Shown: one piece after another, positions 15,812 through 24,196 of the stretch
Numbering within the stretch: the stretch's first letter is position 1
Layout: every line of letters starts with the position of its first letter
DNA from: Sphaerisporangium melleum
GTDB taxonomy: Bacteria; Actinomycetota; Actinomycetes; Streptosporangiales; Streptosporangiaceae
Assembly (NCBI RefSeq): GCF_014646695.1
Contig: NZ_BMNT01000003.1
Span: 57,948-121,947 of the forward strand
DNA: 64,000 nt
Direction of reading: 5' to 3'
The notes under the pieces: model-generated
Seen by the model: only the letters and a program-made list of their open reading frames with translations
What the model was told of the DNA's origin: nothing
The model's database searches: none
Position numbers and translations under genes: made by a program

Positions 15812-16750
15812 ATGTACGCGCGTCTGGCGGAGGTCGTCAGGTCCGGTTTCACGGAGAGCATCCACTTCGGCAGCGTCGCGGCGCTCGCGCCGGACGGCAC
15901 CCTGGCGTTCGCGCTCGGCCCCGTGGACGAGCCGATGCTGCCCCGCTCGTCGGCCAAGCCCTTCCAGGCCCTGGCCTGCCTCTCGTCCGGCGCCGCCCTT
16001 GCGGGCCCGCGCCTGGCGATCGCCGCCGGCAGCCACACCGGCGAGGACCTCCACGCCGAGCTCGTCCAGGCGATGCTGCACGACGCCGGGCTCGGCACCG
16101 GCGCGCTGCGCTGCCCGGCCGACTGGCCGGAGAACGAGGCCGCCCGGCACGCGATGATCAGAGCCGGTGAGGGCCCGGCCCGGGTACGGATGAACTGCTC
16201 GGGCAAGCACGCGGCGATGCTGACGGCCTGCGCCGCGTCCGGCTGGGACACCGCTTCCTACCTCGACCCCGCGCACCCCCTCCAGCAGCGGGTGCGGTCG
16301 GCCGCCGAGCGGCTGTCGGGAGAGAAGAGCACCCACACGGCGGTGGACGGCTGCGGCGCCCCGCTGTTCGCGCTCTCCCTGGCCGGGCTCGCCCGTGCCG
16401 TCCGCGCGCTCACCCTCTCCCCCGAGGGCACCCCCGAGCGTGCGGTGGCCGACGCCATGCGGGACTTCCCCGAGTACGTCGGCGGCACGGGGCACGCCAA
16501 CACCGAGCTGATGCGCGCCCTGCCGGGGGCCGTGGTGAAGGGCGGGGCAGAAGGCGTGCTGGTGGTCGCCACGTCGGAAGGGCACGCCGTGGCGGTCAAG
16601 GCCATCGACGGCGGCCCCCGCGCCACCACGGCCATCGCCCTGGCCGCCCTCGCCCGCCTCGGCGCGGTCACCACCGGCGCGCAGGCGTTCACCACCGTCC
16701 CCGTCCTCGGCGGCGGCCTGCCCGTGGGCGAGATCCGTCCCACTCTCTGA
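15812..16750 (+). CDS. Asparaginase (L-asparaginase II family, PF06089 type)
   Basis: A 312-residue enzyme starting at the ATG 15812 after GAGAAAGGCACCCTT. It matches the thermolabile asparaginase II family, which is unrelated to the bacterial type I/II threonine amidohydrolases. Diagnostic stretches are EVVRSGFTESIHFGSV, PRSSAKPFQALA, RMNCSGKHAAMLTAC, DGCGAPLFALSLAGLA and KGGAEGVLV. It is predicted to hydrolyse asparagine to aspartate and ammonia in the cytoplasm. Lying 84 bases behind the amino-acid transporter genes on the same strand, it probably processes the imported amino acid. A strong hairpin follows at 16783-16827. Confidence 0.88.
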   Translation: MYARLAEVVRSGFTESIHFGSVAALAPDGTLAFALGPVDEPMLPRSSAKPFQALACLSSGAALAGPRLAIAAGSHTGEDLHAELVQAMLHDAGLGTGALRCPADWPENEAARHAMIRAGEGPARVRMNCSGKHAAMLTACAASGWDTASYLDPAHPLQQRVRSAAERLSGEKSTHTAVDGCGAPLFALSLAGLARAVRALTLSPEGTPERAVADAMRDFPEYVGGTGHANTELMRALPGAVVKGGAEGVLVVATSEGHAVAVKAIDGGPRATTAIALAALARLGAVTTGAQAFTTVPVLGGGLPVGEIRPTL

Positions 16751-16782
16751 CCGGCGCCTTCGACCTCGGCCCCGCCCTCTAT

Positions 16783-16827
16783 CCCCGGCCCCGCGGCCGC
16801 CGGGGAGGCGGCGGGCAGGGGCCGGGG
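16783..16827 (+). terminator. Terminator-like hairpin after the asparaginase operon
   Basis: A perfect 10-bp inverted repeat, CCCCGGCCCC at 16783-16792 and GGGGCCGGGG at 16818-16827, with a 25-base loop that can itself pair. It lies 33 bases past the asparaginase stop, between convergent genes, so it may serve both directions. There is no T-run. Confidence 0.5.
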
Positions 16828-16884
16828 CCGGCCGTGGCCCGGTGCGGGACGATCACGGTGTCGAGGTTGGTCGGCCGCCTTCGG

Positions 16885-17274
16885 TCACTTCTTGGCGAAT
16901 CCCGCGTTGACGTAGTTGACGCCCTGCCCCCAGGCGCCCATGTGCTGGCTGACGATCTCGTTGACGGCGTCGTAGGTCTCCGTCCGGGCCCAGTCACGCT
17001 GCAGTTCCGACAGCACGCTGGCGGTGCTGACGGGAATGACGCCCTTCTGGCTCATCCGGACGATCGCGGCGTCGTGCGCCGCGGTGCTGGACCCCGCGGA
17101 GGCGTCGATGACGGCGAACACCTCGTAGCCCGCCTCGGTCGCCGAGAGCGCCGGGAAGGTCAGGCAGACCTCGGTCCACAGACCCGCCATGATCAGGCGG
17201 CGCCGGCCGGTGGCCTCGACCGCGGCCCGGAAGGCTCCGTCCTGCCAGGCGTTGATGTGGGACCGGTCGATCAC
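16885..17274 (-). pseudogene. 5'-truncated isochorismatase/YcaC-type hydrolase
   Basis: An open frame of 129 codons from the GTG at 17274 encodes only the C-terminal two thirds of a cysteine hydrolase. It begins at IDRSHINAWQD, which in YcaC-like proteins lies well inside the domain. The nucleophile region is kept (LIMAGLWTEVCLTFPALSA, Cys about residue 37). The N-terminal part with the catalytic Asp and Lys is absent, and a TAG stop lies two codons before the GTG in frame. The break is within 60 bases of the divergent hxlR gene, so the original promoter and 5' end have been replaced. HxlR regulators are often divergent from such hydrolases, so this may be a decayed partner. It is probably non-functional. 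Confidence 0.7.
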
Positions 17275-17333
17275 TGCAAGCTAGTACACGTCTTCCCGTA
17301 GCACAAGTCGCTATCCATTGGTAAGCTGCCAGC

Positions 17334-17708
17334 GTGTCGACGTACGAGCCTGACTTCTGCCCCCGCTACCACCAGGCCGTGGAGATGATCGGCCGCCGGT
17401 GGGCCGGGGTGATCCTTCGTGAGCTCCTCCGCGGAGCCACGCACTTCCGACAGATCAGCGCCGCCATCCCCGACATCACCGACAAGCTGCTCTCCGAACG
17501 GCTCAAGCGTTTCGAGAGCGAGGGCGTCGTCGAGCGCACCGTCCTTCCGACCACCCCGGTGACCATCGAGTACCGCCTCACGGACAAGGGCCGCGCCCTG
17601 GAGGCGGCCGTCCGGGAGATCTCCTCCTGGGCCGAGACATGGCTGCCCGCCGAGGGCGAGCCGGACACGGTTCAGCTCGCGAGGAGCGGTTCACCCGCCG
17701 AGGCGTGA
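17334..17708 (+). CDS. HxlR-family winged-helix regulator
   Basis: A 124-residue single-domain DNA-binding protein with a GTG start at 17334. The HxlR signature is complete: CPRYHQAVEMIGRRWAGVILRELLRGATHFRQISAAIPDITDKLLSERLKRFESEGVVERTV ... VEYRLTDKGRALEAAVREISSWAE (paraphrased by blocks). The near-N-terminal Cys (residue 8) is the redox/aldehyde-sensing Cys of this family. It is divergent from the truncated hydrolase and 78 bases upstream of an aldo/keto reductase on the same strand, which is a plausible target. Confidence 0.92.
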   Translation: MSTYEPDFCPRYHQAVEMIGRRWAGVILRELLRGATHFRQISAAIPDITDKLLSERLKRFESEGVVERTVLPTTPVTIEYRLTDKGRALEAAVREISSWAETWLPAEGEPDTVQLARSGSPAEA

Positions 17709-17786
17709 CCGCCGCGAGCCCGGCGCGTGGCCCAATGTCTCGGACTACCGTTACATGCGATATGTCGGGTAGTCGAGGAGGGGCAC

Positions 17787-18761
17787 GTGGAGTACGTAAG
17801 ACTGGGCACGACCGGCATGAAGGTGTCGCGCATCTGCCTCGGGATGATGAGCTACGGCGATCCGGTCAGATGGCAGGACTGGGTGCTGGACGAGGAGCAC
17901 AGCGAGCCGCTCGTACGCAAGGCGGCCGAGGCGGGGGTGACGTTCTTCGACACCGCCGACACCTACTCGGCCGGGGCCAGCGAGGAGGTCACCGGGAGCC
18001 TGCTCCGCAAGGTCTTCCCGCGCCGTGAGGACTACGTGCTGGCCACCAAGGTCTTCTTCCCGATGGGGCAGGGGCCCAACGACGGCGGGCTGTCGCGCAA
18101 GCACATCCTGGACGGCATCGACGCCTCGCTGCGGCGGCTCGGCACCGACTACGTCGACCTGTACCAGATCCACCGGTGGGACGACTGGACGCCCATCGAG
18201 GAGACCATGGAGGCGCTGCACGACGTCGTACGGTCGGGCAAGGCGCGCTACATCGGCGCCTCCACCATGTACGCCTGGCAGTTCGCCAAGGCCCAGCACG
18301 TCGCCGAGGTCAACGGCTGGACGAAGTTCGTGACCATGCAGAACCACTACAACCTGCTGTACAGAGAAGAGGAGCGGGAGATGATCCCGCTGTGCCTGGA
18401 CCAGGGTGTCGGGCTGATCCCGTGGAGCCCGCTGGCGCGCGGCGTGCTGGCCCGGGCGGACGTGCCGCAGGAGGGGACGACGCGCTCGGGCACCGACTGG
18501 CGCATCGAGCACCTGTACGGCGGGCCGGGCGACGGCGACGTCCTCGCCCGGGTGGCCGAGACGGCCGGCAAGCGCGATGTCCCCCCGGCCCAGGTGGCGC
18601 TGGCCTGGCTGCTCTCCCGGCCCGGCGTGACCGCCCCGATCGTCGGCGCCACCAAGGAGCACCACCTGGACGACGCCATCGCGGCGGTCGATCTCAAGCT
18701 CACCGACGAGGAACTGACCCACCTCGCCGAGCCCTACATCACCCGCCCGGTCATCCACTGA
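17787..18761 (+). CDS. Aldo/keto reductase
   Basis: A 324-residue NADPH-dependent TIM-barrel reductase. The GTG start at 17787 follows GAGGAGGGGCAC. The catalytic tetrad is visible: Asp55 and Tyr60 in FFDTADTYSAG, Lys88 in LATKVFF, His129 in YQIHRWD. NADP-binding features near the C-terminus include RPGVTAPIVGATKEHHLDDA. The length and the opening VEYVRLGTTGMKVSRICLGMMSYG are typical of the YajO/AKR subgroup. It is probably a detoxifying reductase of aldehydes or ketones, and may be controlled by the adjacent HxlR regulator. Confidence 0.93.
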   Translation: MEYVRLGTTGMKVSRICLGMMSYGDPVRWQDWVLDEEHSEPLVRKAAEAGVTFFDTADTYSAGASEEVTGSLLRKVFPRREDYVLATKVFFPMGQGPNDGGLSRKHILDGIDASLRRLGTDYVDLYQIHRWDDWTPIEETMEALHDVVRSGKARYIGASTMYAWQFAKAQHVAEVNGWTKFVTMQNHYNLLYREEEREMIPLCLDQGVGLIPWSPLARGVLARADVPQEGTTRSGTDWRIEHLYGGPGDGDVLARVAETAGKRDVPPAQVALAWLLSRPGVTAPIVGATKEHHLDDAIAAVDLKLTDEELTHLAEPYITRPVIH

Positions 18762-18874
18762 CTGACCCCGCGTGGACGACGGTCCCGCCGGCGCCACTCC
18801 CCCGCGGCACACCGGGAGGCGCGTCGGCGGGGCCGGGGGCGGAAATGTCGGGCGGTCTCCGTAAGCTGAGCCCC

Positions 18875-20563
18875 ATGGGGCGGGTGAACGACGACGCTGC
18901 GGCGGCGCTGGAGGAGTACGCGGACCTGTTCGCGATGACCGGCGGCGACGCCTTCCGGGTGCGCAGTTACCAGAAGGCCGCCAAGGCCATCGCGGGCCAC
19001 CCGGAGGACATCTCGCGGGTGGACGTCCGGGTGGTGCCGGGCGTCGGCGAGGCGATCGCCAAGAAGGTCGAGGAGTTCCTGCAGCGGGGCAGCTTCCGGC
19101 AGCTCGACGCGCTGCGGGCGCAGGTGCCTGATGGGGTGCGGGCGCTCACCCGCATCGCCTCGCTCGGGCCGAAGAAGGCCGTCTTCCTGTACCACGAGCT
19201 CGGCATCGACTCCCCCGAGGCGCTGGCCCGCGCCATCGGCGAGGGCAGGCTCGCCGGGCTGCGCGGCTTCGGCCCGAAGTCCGAGGAGAACATCCTCAAG
19301 GGCATCGAGCAGCTCCGCACCTCGGGCGAGCGGGTGCACCTCGGCGTGGCGATGGATCTCGCCGAGCGGGTCATCGCCTCGCTGCCCGCCGCCGAGAAGA
19401 TCGCCTGCGCCGGGTCGGTGCGCCGCATGAAGGAGACCATCGGCGACGTCGACATCCTCGCCGTGGGTCCCGAGTCGCTGATGGACGACTTCAAGCGGCA
19501 GCCGTACGTCGCCGAGGTCATCGCGAGCGGCGCGCTGAAGACGTCGGTGCGCACGGTGCAGGGCGTCCAGGTGGACCTGCGCCTGGTGCCGGCCGGCTCC
19601 TGGGGCTCCGCGATGCAGTACTTCACCGGTTCGAAGATGCACAACGTGCGGCTGCGCGAGATGTGCGTGAAGCGTGGCTGGAAGCTCTCGGAGTACGGCC
19701 TGTTCGAGGGCGAGCGGGTGATCGCCGCCGAGGCCGAGGAGGACATCTACGCCGCGCTCGGCATGCAGTGGGTGCCGCCGCCGCTGCGCGAGGACGGCGG
19801 CGAGTTCGAGGCGGCCCTGCGCGGCGCGCTGCCCGAGCTGGTCACCGTGGACGACCTGAAGGGCGACCTGCACACCCACACCGACCTGACCGACGGCATC
19901 GCCACCCTGGAGGAGATGGTCGCGGCGGCCGCGGCCCGCGGGTACGCCTACTACGCGGTGACCGACCACGCGCCCAACCTGTTCATGCAGCGCATGACGC
20001 TAGAGAAGATGCTGGAGCAGCGCGAGCGGCTGCGCCGGCTGCAGGACTCCTATCCGGGCATGCGGCTGCTGCACGGCACGGAGCTGAACATCGCGCCGGA
20101 CGGCTCGGTCGACTGGCCGGCCGAGGTGCTGTCCGGCTTCGACATCTGCGTGGCCTCGGTCCACTCGCATTTCACCCAGTCGCGCGAGGAGATGACCCGC
20201 CGGTTCGTCGCCGCCTGCGAGAACCCCTACGTGCACGTCATCGGCCATCCCACCACCCGCAAGATCGGCAAGCGCCCGCCGGTGGACGCCGACTGGGAGA
20301 CGGTGTTCGCGGCGGCGGCGCGCACCGGCACCATCCTGGAGATCGACGCCTACCCCGACCGGGCCGACCTGCCCTCCGACCTGGTGCGGCTGGCCCGCCA
20401 CCACGGGGTGCGGTTCTCCATCGACAGCGACGCGCACAGCGTGCCGCACCTGGGCAACCTGCGGTTCGGGGTGGGCATCGCCCAGCGGGCCTGGCTGACC
20501 GGCGACGACGTCGTCAACACCTGGCCGGTGGACCGTCTGCTCGACCTCCTGCACCACGACTGA
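18875..20563 (+). CDS. polX: DNA polymerase X family protein with PHP domain
   Basis: A 562-residue DNA-repair enzyme starting at the ATG 18875; a GTG three codons later is possible. Residues about 1-150 form the helix-hairpin-helix region (VPGVGEAIAKKVEEFL, LRGFGPKSEENILKGIE). The nucleotidyltransferase domain has the catalytic pair in IGDVDILAVG (Asp191, Asp193) and a third Asp in QVDLRLVP (Asp234). The C-terminal PHP phosphoesterase begins with DLHTHTDLTDG (331-341) and keeps TDHAPN, HGTELNI, HPTTR and DAHS metal ligands, so a 3'-5' exonuclease or end-processing activity is expected. It is monocistronic. Confidence 0.95.
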   Translation: MGRVNDDAAAALEEYADLFAMTGGDAFRVRSYQKAAKAIAGHPEDISRVDVRVVPGVGEAIAKKVEEFLQRGSFRQLDALRAQVPDGVRALTRIASLGPKKAVFLYHELGIDSPEALARAIGEGRLAGLRGFGPKSEENILKGIEQLRTSGERVHLGVAMDLAERVIASLPAAEKIACAGSVRRMKETIGDVDILAVGPESLMDDFKRQPYVAEVIASGALKTSVRTVQGVQVDLRLVPAGSWGSAMQYFTGSKMHNVRLREMCVKRGWKLSEYGLFEGERVIAAEAEEDIYAALGMQWVPPPLREDGGEFEAALRGALPELVTVDDLKGDLHTHTDLTDGIATLEEMVAAAAARGYAYYAVTDHAPNLFMQRMTLEKMLEQRERLRRLQDSYPGMRLLHGTELNIAPDGSVDWPAEVLSGFDICVASVHSHFTQSREEMTRRFVAACENPYVHVIGHPTTRKIGKRPPVDADWETVFAAAARTGTILEIDAYPDRADLPSDLVRLARHHGVRFSIDSDAHSVPHLGNLRFGVGIAQRAWLTGDDVVNTWPVDRLLDLLHHD

Positions 20564-20704
20564 AGCCTCCGCGCATCGTGCCTCCCGAGCCGGGCCTCGC
20601 CGTCGGCCGACGAGATCCGGCGCGGCCGCCCTTCGCGCGATCCGGGGTGCCGCTGATGGCGTCGTCCTCCTTCGGCGCGATCAGAGGTGGCCAGGCACCG
20701 TGCA

Positions 20705-22192
20705 CTATCGCCGGCCGGCCTCTCCGGCCCGTTTCCGGCCGGCGGCGATCAGCATGCCGGCCGCCGCGTACGCGCAGAGCAGGGTGAGCCCGGCCCATCC
20801 GGGAAGCGGGAAGTATCCGGCCGACGGCGCGTAGTGCGCCGTCACCTGCGGATACGCGACCATCGTCTGCTTGACCGCGAAACCGGCGGCCGGCGTGACC
20901 CGCAGCAGCCAGGCGGAGACCGCGTCGGGAAGCAGCGGGAGCGCCGTGACGGCATAGGGAACGGCGATCAGCGCCACCCCGATGACGATCGCCGACCGGC
21001 CGCGGCGCAGCCGCACGCCGAGCGCGTACGCGACGACGGCGCAGAGCGCGAGCACCGCCGCCAGGCCGGCGATCACCCGGGCACCGGTCGCCACCGGCAG
21101 CGACGGCAGCACGAAGCCGTTGCCTTCCATGCCCGCCATGCCAGCCGGGATGACGATGCCGACCGCGACCAGGCCGGTGACGAAGCAGGCCCCGGCGACG
21201 ACGACTGCCCGGGCGACGATCACTCGCCGGGACGCCGCCTCGCGGGCCGTGCGGGTGCCGTAGCGAGCCGCGACGATGACCAGCACGATCAGCGCGACCG
21301 GCAGGCCGAGCAGCACGTTCTCGACGGTACGCGTGCCCTCCTCACTGAGCGGCCCGATGTCGCCGGTGCCGCTGATCGTGATGACGCCGTCCTTCTCCAC
21401 GGCTCCCGACGCGTTGTGCAATTTCTCCCAGTCGGTCTGGTTCATCGTGCCGATCGGGTCGCTGTCCCACTTCCCGGGTGCACCGCCCTGGACGGTGACG
21501 TTGTCGAAGACACCGACGGCCTGGGTGAACCGGACCTCCTCGATGGCGCCGCCGAGACCGACCTCGCGGAGCGTGAGGTCGCCGGGGGACGTGGCGAACA
21601 GGCCGACCTGCACGGTGTCCGGCAGCCCGTCGAGCCTCGCGGTCGCGACGGTGCGCCACCGGCTGCCGTCGGCGGACTCCGAGCCGGTGAGCGTATCGCC
21701 TGAGCGGGTCAGGCGCAGCCAGCGGGGGGAGGCCGCCGAGACGCCTCCTGCGCCGCCGGCGACGTCGTCGCGGTAGTCGTGCTGGAAGCGAACGCCGTGG
21801 CCGCCGGTCATCATGATCGCCGCGTACCGCGAGCCCTGCCGCAGGCCGTCCTTGATGATGATCCCGGCCTTCGCCCACGGCACCAGCCCGGACACGATCT
21901 GGTCGTGTTTCGGCGGTGGATAAGTGATCGTCCCGGTCATCGAGGTCATCCGGACGGTGATGCCGCCCTCGCGGCCCAGGTCACGGTGCACGAACCAGAA
22001 CCTGTCACTGACGATGGAGCCGTCACCGGCGACGGGCACGGCGGGGCAGGGGCCCGGACAGGACGAGTGGCTGTTGAGGCTGACCAGCAGCCCCAGTGCG
22101 ATGACGGTGAGGGCCGCGGCGGCCAGGGCGATCAGGCGGCCCGGGCGGCGGAAGGCGGTCCATTCCCGCCGGAGGAGTTCGGTGGTCGACAT
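20705..22192 (-). CDS. ABC-2-like membrane protein with extracytoplasmic lectin-like domain
   Basis: A 495-residue membrane protein. The N-terminus (TELLRREWTAFRRPGRLIALAAAALTVIALGLLV) is typical of ABC-2 permeases. A roughly 230-residue extracytoplasmic domain follows, with VSDRFWFVHRDL, ITVRMTSMTG, WAKAGIIIKDG, YAAIMMTGGHGVRFQHDYRDD and WLRLTRSGDTLTGSESADGSRW, resembling DUF1349/concanavalin-like folds. At least five helices follow. Permeases with this inserted domain usually sit next to an ATP-binding gene; none is adjacent here. The gene is divergent from a two-component system whose histidine kinase starts 86 bases away, so a sensing or regulatory connection is likely. Confidence 0.78.
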   Translation of the reverse strand: MSTTELLRREWTAFRRPGRLIALAAAALTVIALGLLVSLNSHSSCPGPCPAVPVAGDGSIVSDRFWFVHRDLGREGGITVRMTSMTGTITYPPPKHDQIVSGLVPWAKAGIIIKDGLRQGSRYAAIMMTGGHGVRFQHDYRDDVAGGAGGVSAASPRWLRLTRSGDTLTGSESADGSRWRTVATARLDGLPDTVQVGLFATSPGDLTLREVGLGGAIEEVRFTQAVGVFDNVTVQGGAPGKWDSDPIGTMNQTDWEKLHNASGAVEKDGVITISGTGDIGPLSEEGTRTVENVLLGLPVALIVLVIVAARYGTRTAREAASRRVIVARAVVVAGACFVTGLVAVGIVIPAGMAGMEGNGFVLPSLPVATGARVIAGLAAVLALCAVVAYALGVRLRRGRSAIVIGVALIAVPYAVTALPLLPDAVSAWLLRVTPAAGFAVKQTMVAYPQVTAHYAPSAGYFPLPGWAGLTLLCAYAAAGMLIAAGRKRAGEAGRR

Positions 22193-22215
22193 GCCGCCGG
22201 TTCTACGGTTCGGTG

Positions 22216-22256
22216 CCTAACACGACCCGAAGCGGTGCCGTCATGCTGCTGTTAGG
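22216..22256. promoter_or_regulatory. Divergent intergenic region with CCTAAC/GTTAGG inverted repeat
   Basis: The 86-base gap between the membrane protein and the histidine kinase contains CCTAAC at 22216-22221 and GTTAGG at 22251-22256 (inverted), and two copies of CGGTGCC. These are candidate response-regulator binding elements controlling both directions. The evidence is only the repeats and their position. Confidence 0.3.
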
Positions 22257-22278
22257 TCGCCCAGGGCATGCTGGCTGC

Positions 22279-23427
22279 ATGAAGAGGCTGCGTAGCCGGA
22301 CCGTGGGAACACGATTCACGATCTTGTACGCCGTGGTGTTCCTCCTGTCGGGCGCCGGGCTGCTGGTTCTGGCCTTCCTGCTCTCCGGCGGCGGCGTGAG
22401 CGACGTCGTCCCGGCCGGAGGTCTCCCCGGCCAGGGCGGCCTCACCGCGGCGCAACAGCGCGTCCGGGAGTTGGAGGGCCGGCTGGCCGCGGTGCACGCG
22501 CAGCAGTCCCGCCAGTTGCTGGTCGGCGCACTGCTGGCGCTGATCGTGATGGCCGTCGTCTCGTTGCTGCTCGGCCGGGTGCTGGCCATGCGCGTCCTGC
22601 GGCCGCTGCGGCTCATCACGGCGGTCACCCGGCGCATCTCCGCCGACAGCCTGGATCGGCGGCTGGCCGTGACCGGTCCGTCGGACGAGGTGAAGGATCT
22701 CGCCGACACCATCGACGAGCTGCTCGGACGGCTTGAGACGTCGTTCACCGCGCAGCGGCGCTTCGCCGCCAACGCCTCCCATGAGCTGCGTACGCCGCTG
22801 GCGACGATGCGGGCATCGCTGGACGTCGCGGTGGCCAAGCCCGACCCGGCCCCCTCGACGGTGGCGCTCGCGGCCCGCCTGCGCCGGCAACTCGACCGGG
22901 TCGATCATCTGCTCGACGGGTTCCTCGTGCTGGCCCGGGCGCAGCACGGCGCCCTGGCCGACGCCGCACCGGTCGACCTCGCAGAGTTCGCCGACGCCGC
23001 GCTGCGGGACAGGTCCGCGGACGTGCGGCGCAAGGGGCTGCGGGTGACGGTGGACCTGCCGCCGGCGACGGCGACCGTGGGCAGCCCGGCGCTGCTGGCC
23101 CGGCTGGTGGGCAACGTCGTCGACAACGCCGTGACCCACAACGAGAACGGCGGATGGATCGAGATCACCGGGTCGGTGAACGCACAGGAGACGGTGCTGA
23201 TCGTCGAGACCGGCGGGCCCGTCCTCGATCAGCGCGAGGTCGACCGGCTGGCACAGCCCTTCGAGCGGCTCGGCGGCGAACGTACCGGCTCTTCGGGTCT
23301 GGGCCTGTCGATCGTGGCGGCCGTGGCCGCCGCCCACGGCGGCCGGCTCGCCCTGCTCGCCCGGCCGGAGGGCGGCCTGCGCGTGGCGATCACCCTTCCG
23401 GCCGCGAAGGTGCCGGTGGGGACGTGA
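22279..23427 (+). CDS. Sensor histidine kinase
   Basis: A 382-residue kinase starting at the ATG 22279. Two membrane helices (about 12-35 and 79-99) flank a short extracytoplasmic stretch of only about 40 residues, so it probably senses within or near the membrane. A HAMP-like region follows, then HisKA with ANASHELRTPLATMRASL (His168). The ATPase domain has NVVDNAVTHNENGGW (N box) and GSSGLGLSIVAAVAAAHGG (G2 box). The stop overlaps the response regulator start by 4 bases. The partner ABC-2-like gene is divergent. Confidence 0.94.
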   Translation: MKRLRSRTVGTRFTILYAVVFLLSGAGLLVLAFLLSGGGVSDVVPAGGLPGQGGLTAAQQRVRELEGRLAAVHAQQSRQLLVGALLALIVMAVVSLLLGRVLAMRVLRPLRLITAVTRRISADSLDRRLAVTGPSDEVKDLADTIDELLGRLETSFTAQRRFAANASHELRTPLATMRASLDVAVAKPDPAPSTVALAARLRRQLDRVDHLLDGFLVLARAQHGALADAAPVDLAEFADAALRDRSADVRRKGLRVTVDLPPATATVGSPALLARLVGNVVDNAVTHNENGGWIEITGSVNAQETVLIVETGGPVLDQREVDRLAQPFERLGGERTGSSGLGLSIVAAVAAAHGGRLALLARPEGGLRVAITLPAAKVPVGT

Positions 23428-24080
23428 GGATCCTGGTGGTCGAAGACGACGACGACCTCGCCGAGGTCGTCGCCGAAGGGCTGCGCGACCAGGGAATGGC
23501 CGTCGACCTGGCATGCGACGGGCTCACCGCGGCCGCCAAGCTGGATCTCACGGCGTACGACGTGGTGGTCCTGGACCGCGACCTGCCCGGCCTGCACGGC
23601 GACACCCTGTGCCAGATGATCACCGAGCGGGCGGACCGGCCGATGGTGCTGATGCTGACCGCGGCCGGTGCGCCCGGCGACCGGGTCAGCGGGCTGACCC
23701 TGGGCGCGGACGACTATCTCGCCAAGCCTTTCCACTTCCCGGAGCTGATCCTGCGCATCCGGGCGCTGGCCCGCCGCAAGCCGGACGCGCGGCCCCGCGT
23801 GCTGCACGTGGCCGGGATCGCGCTGGACCCGGTGAGCCGCACCGCCGTTCGCGACGGCGAGCGGCTCGACCTCTCGTTGAAAGAGTTCGCCGTGCTCGAG
23901 GCACTGCTGCGGGCGAGCCCGGGCTTCCTGAGCACCGAAACCCTGCTCGAAAAGGTATGGGACGAGAACGCCGACGCCTTCACCAACACCGTCACGGTCA
24001 CGGTGGGCCGGCTGCGGCGCAAGCTCGGCGACCCGCCGGTGATCGCGACGGCGCGCGGAGTCGGCTACCGGATCGCCTGA
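23424..24080 (+). CDS. OmpR-family response regulator
   Basis: A 218-residue regulator, GTG start at 23424 overlapping the kinase stop (GTGA). The receiver domain shows the acidic pair in VVEDDDDL, phosphoacceptor Asp51 (VVLDRDLPG) and Lys101 (YLAKPFH). The C-terminal winged helix has LDLSLKEFAVLEALLRASPGFLSTETLLEKVWDENADAFTNTVTVTVGRLRRKLG (blocks) and ends with ATARGVGYRIA. It forms the cognate pair with the preceding kinase. Confidence 0.95.
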   Translation: MRILVVEDDDDLAEVVAEGLRDQGMAVDLACDGLTAAAKLDLTAYDVVVLDRDLPGLHGDTLCQMITERADRPMVLMLTAAGAPGDRVSGLTLGADDYLAKPFHFPELILRIRALARRKPDARPRVLHVAGIALDPVSRTAVRDGERLDLSLKEFAVLEALLRASPGFLSTETLLEKVWDENADAFTNTVTVTVGRLRRKLGDPPVIATARGVGYRIA

Positions 24081-24196
24081 GCGTCCGTCAGGGCCGGATG
24101 GCTCTCCCGTAGGAGGGGTTCGGGGAGTAGACTGAGATCTATAACATGGTTTTCTGGTAGGGAATTAGTAATTGTTGACCCGGACGGGGGGTCCCC
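24081..24196 (+). promoter_or_regulatory. AT-rich leader upstream of the molybdoenzyme gene
   Basis: The 116-base gap contains an AT-rich stretch (about 24135-24176) with TATAAC at 24140-24145, a candidate -10 element without a clear -35. It may contain the promoter of the sulfite-oxidase-like gene. The low-GC island contrasts with its surroundings. Confidence 0.3.

Noticed and set aside
14621-16585. 654-codon minus-strand frame opposite the permease and asparaginase genes
   Set aside because: Low-complexity Arg/Gly/Ala translation; opposite strand encodes three clear families.
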